DNA from: Monocercomonoides exilis
Lineage: Eukaryota > Preaxostyla > Oxymonadida > Polymastigidae
Direction: 5' to 3'
NCBI GenBank assembly: GCA_001643675.2
Contig: LSRY02000050.1
Location: 124,001-188,000 of the forward strand
DNA length: 64,000 nucleotides
Shown: one piece after another, positions 56,975-64,000 of the stretch
How positions within the stretch are numbered: position 1 is the stretch's first letter
Layout of the letters: each line of letters starts with the position of its first letter
Notes under the pieces: generated by a model
Database searches by the model: none
What the model was told of the DNA's origin: nothing
What the model saw: the letters and a program-made list of their open reading frames with translations, nothing else
Translations under genes and position numbers: made by a program

Positions 56975-59833
56975 TCAAAGATAGGAGCGCGTTGGAGTGT
57001 GAGCTGTCGGTGATAAGCGAGCATGTCTCGCTATTAGCACTTCCGGTACTCCCTTCAAGATCAAGGCGGAAATGGCTGCATGCTTGATTGCGTATTGTCT
57101 GAACTCCTATGGGATCCTCACCTGCGTCATTCCGAGTTTTACCATTTTTCTGATTCCTGAAGTCTTCAGCGGTGTGTAATGCGTTGTATTCAGAAGAAAT
57201 GTGTCTCTCGATTCGTAGGTCCTTCAAACTCTTTCCCAAAGGCAGTTGACGGTTCTTGCTGGGCAGATCTTCTCATCTCCTTCTCCTAAGAAAGGAATTG
57301 CAAGACAACTCGGGGGAATGGATGATTTCAGGTGGGTGTGAAGATGGATGGCATCGTTGTCAAAAAGAGATTTGTTCATCGATAATAGTTCGAGTTCGTG
57401 GAAGCGGCATGCTGCGAATAGCACGCAAAGCATTATGCACTTAACAGTAAGTTCATTGAAGGATAGATCAATATTGATTGGCCGTGAGTTGTTGAAATCG
57501 AAGACCAAGGTGGGCGACCACATATATGTGAATGGTTTTCTGGGAACGTGTGAACGGTGGAACGAGCGGAAGATTGTCTTCATAATTGGGACTTGCTAAA
57601 TTTCCTCTCCACAACCAATTCTTGAGATTTGAGAAATTGCGGATCTCGTGGGACACATGCACGTGTTGGGGAATCCCTTTTCCTTTTGTTTGACAAAAAG
57701 CATGGTCCACCTTCAACACCATTCCAAAAAGTCTAGTGGAAATTCTCCACAGTTTTTCCTCAGCCCAGGACTGGGAGACATGATCGAATCCGAATGTGTG
57801 GGCTGTCCAAATTTAAGTCGATATACGATTTTAAGCTTCGGTGATTATTGTTTCGGGAATATTGCATCTTCGAATGCCGCTGTTCCACTGCTGTTCTCCT
57901 CTATGTGCTTCCAGTTGAGTCTTGCTGCTTAGAAAGGTCCCGGAAGATGTGATGCTCCCAACCTCTTCATTCCTGGGCATGCCCTCAATATTTTCCTCGA
58001 ATCGCTCCATCTCATGTGAGATGTCGTCATCTCTCTCAGAAGAGGTGTCCAGACCTGTAACTTCCAGGCTGGAAGCAGAATCACTGCTCTCGCCTGTTCC
58101 TCCCGAATCTTCATAAAGCAAGGAAGAATCAGTGGTATCGTTAGATGTACCAGCGTCACCGCTCCTTTCCAGCCTGCTTGCAGTCCGTCCTCCAGCTCCG
58201 GACTTCCTGGTCCAAACCAAGTCATTGTTTTCCTGTTTGTTGCGCTTGCGAAGGCGTCCTGTTCGATTGTCAGATCTAACCGATGTTCCAACTCTCTTAA
58301 TACTTCGTCTGTAATCTCGTAGTCTCCTGCGCGTTGAAGTCTTGAGAGAGCATCCACTGTCAAGTTCTTTGCTCCTGGGAGGTTAATTGCTCTCAGCTGA
58401 ATGTTCCATTCTATTGTCCATTATCTGATTTTCCTCGTAAGAGCCAGGAGATTCTAATTTGCTGTTCAGCGATTGATGTCGTACACAACGGAGGTGTTGT
58501 CCGATCTCAGAAGAATCCTTCTGACATTGTGCTTGGCTATGAGATAGCGAAAATGTTAAATGGTCAAATGGACAGCTTATATCTCCTTGAAATTGGATTA
58601 CTGGTTGAGGAATACTCGATTGAAAGTTTGTTGGAAGTGGTATGGAGATCTGCCTGTTCGAAGGGTTGCACCACAGGCCCAGGGTGCAGCATCGGTTGTT
58701 AATGTTGCGTCTGGAATTGCAAACGACACACAAGGTCTTTCCTTCTTCTTTCTCAGTCTCGTTTTCCAATATTGCAGCTGTTCCCTGATTGAATGGTTCA
58801 GATTCATCGCACCAGTCCAACCGGTTTACATGACTGCGTTGTTGAGTTCCTTGTACAATTTGTTCATGTGCAGAGAAGCGTCTGCGGAGACGAATCGAGT
58901 TGCGCTGATTTCTCCAACGAGTGATGCGAAGTCTATTGTCATTATCAATGTTTCCTTCGATGCCAAATTCATCCACCGTTTTATTTTCTTTTGCAACGAG
59001 GACCTGCGCTTCGTCTCCACTGAGACCTTCATCACACGAGTCTTCCATGTCCAACCAAGGAAGGAGAAGGTTTTTCTTGGAGTTAACCTGCTCTTCTCTT
59101 CGTTGACAACATGTCCGAGATTGTTGAACCAGTGAACGATTCCTGTTGCAGCTTTCAGCAAGGCGTCTTTGTCCTCGTGCAAAATGATAATGTCGTCGAT
59201 ATAATTCAAACATCTTCCACTCCACCTTTTCCGAACCTGCTGCATAACCTTCCTCATCAGCTTTGTAAATATTCGTGGAGCATCTTTGTAACCGAAGGGG
59301 AGACCTTTGAATGCGAATGTCCTCTCTCCGAAGCCGAAAGCAAGGAAGGTAGTGAAATCTTTGTGTACGGGGACAAGGAAGTAGGCTTGTGAGAGGTCTA
59401 TTGAAACCGCATAATCGTCCTTGCGGAGGAGCCTCTCCAGTGTCTTGTGTTCATCGGATTTGAAGTGAATGTCCTTTATAGCTTTGTTCAAGGGGCGACA
59501 ATCGATGATCTGTCGATATTTCCAGTTCTTTTTTTTTATATAGAACAACGTGTTCTAACATTTTGCCTCTCCTTCTTTGATTTCACATAAGATGTTGTTG
59601 GACAAACTCTCCTGTATCCATTTGGGGCACTCTTCTTCTTCCTTTCTTGTGCCAATGAAGCCTCTTCGCAAATAAACCTCCATCATTAACTTTTCTTTCG
59701 CAGATCTTCCTTTCCAAACTGGGCGAACTCCAAACGATGTTATGTTCTTCACTCCAATACTCCTCCATTCCTGTGCAAACATCTGAGTCATGCCTCCTAT
59801 TAAATTTTGAGTGTCCCCCGGCTTCTGAACCAT
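56975..59833 (-). pseudogene. DIRS-type pol: RT, RNase H, tyrosine recombinase
   Basis: RT: RQIIDCRPLNKAI, AVSIDLSQAYFLVPVHKDF, FGFGERTFAFKGLPFGYKDA and the catalytic YIDD in CLNYIDDIIIL. RNase H: LTTDAAPWACGATL, NFKEIQAVHLTI and LLRSDNTSVVYDIN, crossing several TARs as Gln. Then NLTVDALSRLQ, QDAFASATNRKTMTWF and a region ending near 57713. Recombinase: LCVLFAACRFHELELLSMNK (catalytic Arg region) and QEFRQYAIKHAAISALI then VLIARHARLSPTAHT, ending SYL at TGA 56975-56977. Damage: in-frame TGA 58466-58468 after DINR, frame changes near 57715 and 57590, and TGA 57224-57226. TAG 59555-59557 joins the RT halves as Gln. Inactive as read. Confidence 0.85.
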
Positions 59834-59895
59834 TTCCCTGTTTGTCTCTGTTGTCTGGCTGATGTTCTCGTTCGGAACTGGGCAGGGCCGATGCT

Positions 59896-60594
59896 TCAGG
59901 CCGGAAGCCGAAAAAATCTTCTTCTATTGTGGAGTTGGTGTTGCGATGGTTGCGATCGAGCTCTCCTTGCCTCGAGAAATGGTTTGATCTTGGACAATTT
60001 TTCACCTGAGACAATTGCGTCCTCTGTTTCCACTCGAAGCGCTTTTTCTGACGCAAATCCGTATTCTTCTTGGACGCTCGAGTGCCTTGCTTCTTGGAGA
60101 CCCGAAATCATAAGCATCTTCGAATTGGATAGTCTTTCCTGTTTCTCAGGCGCATCTGCGTGTGTTAGAATAAGTGCCTTCACTGCTTGAATTAAGTAGC
60201 GTTCAACTCTCCAGCCACTAGAGTTTAGAGCGTCCTTCATCCAGTTTGATAATCTGGCAAATTCGTGAACCTTGGATGGGATAAAAGGAGTGTATGAAAT
60301 TGATTCATTAAAGGAAACTGTATCGGCTGCATCAGGTGAGTAGATTTTTAGATCAAAAATGGATTCTGAGGTTTCTGACCCAAATAATTCTCTGCATAAC
60401 GTTGCAAAAATATCCTTTCCATTTGGGGATGAAGCAGAAGAGTTATCACCTAATGGAGATTGCGCTTGTTGCAGAGGTTGTACACTGTTTGAGGAGGTAG
60501 GTTTAGATAAGCCCACGCCGCCCGTTGATCCGCTGAGTGTTTAAATACTACCCAGTGCCGATGCAGGTCCTGTTGCAGTGTTTTCAATATCCAT
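59896..60594 (-). CDS. DIRS-type ORF1, gag-like, 232 aa
   Basis: ATG 60594 (DIENTATGPASALGS), one TAA read as Gln at codon 18, stop TGA 59896-59898. Disordered Ser/Pro/Gln-rich N-terminus, then a mainly helical region (FIPSKVHEFARLSNWMKDAL, VERYLIQAVKALILTHADAP) and a basic tail (RRARSQPSQHQLHNRRRFFR). Position and features fit a structural ORF1 of YR retrotransposons. The pol frame is open across its 3' end, so the two overlap. Apparently intact. Confidence 0.7.
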
Positions 60595-60640
60595 GATCTG
60601 ATAAGCGACTGAGCCCTTAATACAGGCTCTACTCCCATTA

Positions 60641-60697
60641 CAAGAGGTGTTGTTGTTATCGTTTGTTCTGGAGAATTATGGAACTCTGTTCTTTAAT
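60641..60697 (+). repeat. Imperfect direct repeat, copy 1
   Basis: AAGAGGTGTTGT ... ATGGAACTCTGTTCTTTA matches 61634-61693. It lies just upstream of DIRS ORF1. Confidence 0.7.
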
Positions 60698-61077
60698 TTG
60701 AAAATGAAATGAAACTATCTTGAGATGTCACTTGCATATTCTGTTCTTCTGCTTCTTCTTATGTATTTTAAGATAAATTGACTGGAAATGAAGAAAGAAA
60801 TCACTGACTTCTGTAACGCATCAATATTCCGATAATCGCTTTCACGTCAGTGAAAATTGAATCATGGAAAATCTGATTTTAGGTTTTTTTTATTTATTTT
60901 ATTTTTTTTTTTTTGACGTGGAAATTTTTGTCACGTCCGTCAAAAATCGAAAATGTTATATCATAAGTTACCACGTCACACAGCACTATTATAAATATTA
61001 AAAAAAATAAAATTCAATGCAAACAAGAAATCAGTATTACAATTTAAATGTTTTTTCTTTTATCAAAAAACAAAATA
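60698..61077. other. AT-rich, non-coding
   Basis: No gene. Contains a T tract and GACGTGG ... TTGTCACGTCC near 60915-60940. Confidence 0.5.
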
Positions 61078-61146
61078 CAAGCCGACTGTCTTATCAGTCG
61101 ATTTGTCGAGCAGATGTCAAAATATCGGCATGTCGCAAAGGACTTT
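61078..61146 (-). other. Isolated left-type terminus of a TAGGCC element
   Basis: On the minus strand it reads CCTTTGCGACATGCCGA ... CTGCTCGACAAATCGACTGA, matching the left ends of elements A and B (CCTTTGCGACAGACCGA ... CTGCTCGACAAGTCGACCGA). No partner end was found, so this is a truncated or solo copy. Confidence 0.7.
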
Positions 61147-61693
61147 AAAAACATCATTGGACTGATGAGGTTCAATTATCACCTGTTACTCCAAGCCAAG
61201 ACCTTTGAATAACAATTCACAACAAGAAAAATAGAGAATGTTGCAGGAACAATTCCAGAGATAGAAAAGAAGATAGAACTGCAAAGAAAGAAATTGAGTC
61301 AACATAGAACAGACATAATTGAAGAAATCAACAAACCAAGCCAACGACGAAGTCGCATCAGATTTATACCAAATACAGATACAGTTAGCCAATACAGAGA
61401 ATCGATGCCTATGGCTTAGTCCGATAACCGATGCCAAACGCGAGCGCCATTAACCAGATGCCAAAACCTCGTGTCGAACCAAGCCCAAGACAACCGCCAA
61501 GTGCAACTTCACCTCTGCACTTAATTAGGCACAGAACAAAATTACTGTTTTGTTATTTTCACACTTCATCCATTTGTTCACATCACTTTTGCAGCCGGCT
61601 GAGCCCAAAATGCAGAACTCACTCAAAAAAATAAAGAGGTGTTGTGGATAACGGTTTATCTTTTGAATAATGGAACTCTGTTCTTTATAATCA
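61147..61693. other. Non-coding, includes second copy of direct repeat
   Basis: No supported gene; a Pro-rich plus frame at 61431-61634 is unlikely to be real. 61634-61693 repeats 60641-60697 imperfectly and may mark a second DIRS-related or LTR-like end. Confidence 0.45.
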
Positions 61694-61702
61694 AACTAAT
61701 AG

Positions 61703-61722
61703 TAGATATATATATATATATA
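61703..61722. repeat. (TA)n microsatellite
   Basis: About ten TA units. Confidence 0.9.
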
Positions 61723-62301
61723 TAAGGATTTTTTAAGAGTTTTGTTTGTTCAAAAATACATTATTTCTCTTTTTGAAAACTGCGTTGATTTTTCTCCACG
61801 AAATATTATTCTTTAATTATTAAAATTTCTGTATTTTCATGCTTTGAAATGGAAGACTTAAAATGATTTAAATGCAGAAATAGTTTGGAACTTATCTTTG
61901 TTTTTTTCATTATTGAAAATATTTTACCCCATATTTTTTGTTAATTATAACATCTTTAAACTTGCAATGCGACTTTCACCAAACAAAAACGATTTTTTAT
62001 AGATTAGAAAGTTCATTAATGCATAAGCATGTTGTCATTTTTGTAAAATTCGACTGTTATTGACACAAGTTTTCTCCCTTAATTTTCCATTATGCAAATA
62101 ATTTGTCAAAATTTTGAGGAAAGTTGGAAAATTGAGTTTATCTTCAAAAAAATGTATTCTTGTAAAAACAAATATAAAATACAAAAATCGTAGAACTCAG
62201 CAATCCTTGGTCAAGGTTTTGTTGATTTTGAAATAAAAATCCAACATCTTCTCTCGAAGGGGAATAAAAAAAAAATCGGAAAAATATTATTTAATAATTT
62301 C
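61723..62301. other. AT-rich 3' region, no gene seen
   Basis: No supported gene. Downstream of the protease-like gene. Confidence 0.5.
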
Positions 62302-64000
62302 TCATATTATAATTTTCATTATCGTAAGGTTTTGCTACTTATGCTTATTTCTTTTTTTACAAACGCAAACAAAAACAACAACGATTACAACAAATGTAAT
62401 AGAACCGATGACAATTCCTGTGATTGCACCACCAGACAACTTCTTTTTTGTCGGTTGACTTTCTTCCTTTGTCAGTGGAGGCAACACAGGACTTTTCACA
62501 CATTTTGCTTCTTTATTTCTATAATAGCCACTTGTGCAGCGAGCAAACACACAACTGTCTGCAAACTTTCCTTCCTTGCAAGGATTTCCATATACTGCAT
62601 TTGAATCTGTATCTGGTACAGCGCATGATTCATTTACCTTCACCTGCCAGCTATAGCACACATCAAAATACTTCTTCACATTTGCCAACAGTGTGAGATA
62701 TCCGTTCGCATTTCTTGCTTCTTCTGCACTTGGATAATACGGATACACAACATCAGGTTCAATCACCTTAAACTCGAGCTGCTCGTCTGGTGTCTTCCAG
62801 TCAGAGGAATATCCTGCAAGCACTGCAAGTGTCACATCAGTGTTCTGACGTGGAAACTGTGAAGGCCAATCTTCAGATGTTTCAGTTTCACCTTTCAGCT
62901 CCTTTAAAATCAAAGGAGATAAAACACCATTGGCTCCTGAAGATGCAATGTCAAAACCAACATCTTTTCTTGTTAACGCGCCACCCACGCCTACAACTTT
63001 AGCCAGCTGCTTCTCTTTAATCTGCTTCAAGAACAAGGAGCACGACGCAGCACATGTCCCATCTGTCACAAACAACAAGTCATTCGGATCAAACAAGTTC
63101 TTTCCATAAAGTGAGGAAGGAATCAGTCCATCAATAAAAGAATTCAAAAGTCTGTCATAGTTGATGGCAAATGAACCACTCCATGTTTGAAAGCGTTCTT
63201 TGCCATCAACAATTGTTCTCTTTTCTGTTGTTGGCAATTCTGTAACATTATCAATGATGTCCAACGTTTCGTAATTTGTAAATAGTGACGTTTCACCATT
63301 CGCCAAAGTTGCGACGAAGGCATCTGTAGCTTTTGTTCTGACGTATTTATAATGTGAGTTCAAAGGAAAAGTCTCAGAAAAAAGCAAATGGTATACAATC
63401 GAACTGAGAATGCTCGATCCTCCTCCATTTCCCCGAACATCAAAGATCATCTTATAGTTGCTGTTTTTCGCTTCTTGAACAGCATTCACAACTATTTGCA
63501 CAAATCTATTAAAATGCTCTTCAGTACTGTTGGTAAAGCTCTTGATGCGACAGTATCCGATCTTCCACTCAGGAATCGCTACACAATGAATAACATTGGG
63601 TATTTCTCCAATCTCTTTGACTTCCACCGCATCGTTAGATCGTGACTGTTTCCTCTTTGATTCAGCTGCTATTTTCTGGTTTTCTTTCTCCATTAATTTA
63701 TGCAATTTCTGAACTGCTGGTGGATAGAGATGCTCCAATGGCTGATGAAAAATACGATCCATGGCAAGCATCTTTCGAAGAGGCTTGTTTGCAATAAACT
63801 TCTCAAATACATTAATAAATTGAGTATCATTTGCATATTTCTCTCGGATTTTCCGGATCTCCAAATCATCTTGCTTTTTAACCTGCTCTTCACTCATGTT
63901 AGCAAACAATTTGTATTCGTCAATCAACTTTTCCTGTGGCATCTTTGTTGACTGTAACAACTTCTGCAGAACTTCAGACCTATCTTCTTTGGCTAATTTC
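62302..64000 (-). CDS. S41-type protease-like membrane protein, 5' end off window
   Basis: The frame is open to base 64000. At the 3' end it passes TAG 62335-62337 as Gln and stops at TGA 62302-62304. Positions below are counted from the codon at 63960-63958. The S41 (C-terminal processing/tail-specific protease) core is seen as KMIFDVRGNGGGSSI (173-184). The nucleophile region is FVTDGTCAASCSLFL, with Ser near 307, followed by VVGVGG. A Cys-rich stretch (about 440-500: CYSWQ, NESC, NPCKEGK, ADSCVFARCTSGYY) precedes a transmembrane span (AITGIVIGSITFVVIVVVFV) and a short basic tail. It is predicted extracellular or lumenal with a single C-terminal anchor. The general-base Lys was not identified with certainty. 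No intron is needed in the visible part. Confidence 0.85.

Larger units (their letters stand above)
56975..60594 (-). mobile_element. DIRS-type retrotransposon, coding region
   Basis: Order on the minus strand: ORF1 (gag-like), then reverse transcriptase, RNase H and tyrosine recombinase. This is the module order of DIRS/Ngaro-type YR retrotransposons, which integrate through a recombinase and lack LTR/integrase organisation. Termini were not resolved; an imperfect direct repeat lies upstream at 60641-60697 and 61634-61693. GC content is higher than the surroundings. Internal TAR codons are read as Gln, so it is adapted to the host code. Confidence 0.8.

Noticed and set aside
56809-57087. Plus-strand ORFs over 56.8-60.2 kb
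   Set aside because: They are antisense shadows of the DIRS-type pol and ORF1, which carry the recognisable motifs.
1-64000. CRISPR arrays, rRNA or tRNA genes
   Set aside because: No regularly spaced repeats with unique spacers and no recognisable rRNA segments. No cloverleaf was recognised by eye; a tRNA scan was not possible.

Overview
The window is AT-rich nuclear DNA from a protist that appears to read TAA and TAG as glutamine and keep TGA as the only stop. Independent cases support this: the surface-protein frame at 21723-24695 crosses an in-frame TAA (23871-23873); the pogo transposase crosses a TAG (35540-35542); the DIRS-type pol crosses a TAG (59555-59557); a Ser-rich ORF crosses a TAG (49228-49230); and the hAT remnant crosses TAR codons at 5264, 4751 and 3221. 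In all of them homology or composition continues past the TAR codon, and intact genes end in TGA. Short spliceosomal introns, parallel-beta-helix surface proteins with C-terminal anchors and this code fit an oxymonad such as Streblomastix strix. Hexamitin diplomonads and some other lineages also use the code, so the name is an inference.

Layout. 1-10.6 kb: low-complexity Ser-rich ORFs, a decayed hAT transposase (2.5-5.6 kb), a small intact ORF (7.2-7.7 kb) and a frame-broken helical-repeat gene (8.8-10.6 kb). 11.1-20.0 kb: two large transposons, A (11125-15853) and B (16146-19992). They share the terminus TAGGCCTTTGCGACA, have perfect 8-bp target duplications, and carry unrelated passenger coding sequence instead of a recognisable transposase. 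20.5-33.9 kb: host genes, including three members of a multi-exon all-helical family and a 990-aa beta-helix surface protein. 34.15-39.01 kb: a three-level nest of TA-flanked elements, ending in a 2,040-bp pogo transposon with an apparently intact 543-aa transposase. 39.6-51.4 kb: one more helical-family gene, then a mosaic of decayed surface-protein and unidentified genes and a long Ser-rich ORF. 52.29-54.19 kb: a fold-back TA element with arms of about 690 bp. 54.5-55.5 kb: a pseudogene of the helical family. 57.0-60.6 kb: a DIRS-type retrotransposon with an intact ORF1 and a damaged pol carrying RT, RNase H and tyrosine recombinase. 62.3-64.0 kb: a membrane-anchored S41-type protease-like gene running off the right edge.

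Because only TGA stops translation, chance open frames are long here. ORFs supported by openness alone are given low confidence. Many coding stretches are broken by frameshifts or in-frame TGA; whether these are pseudogenes, assembly errors or very short introns cannot be settled from the sequence alone.
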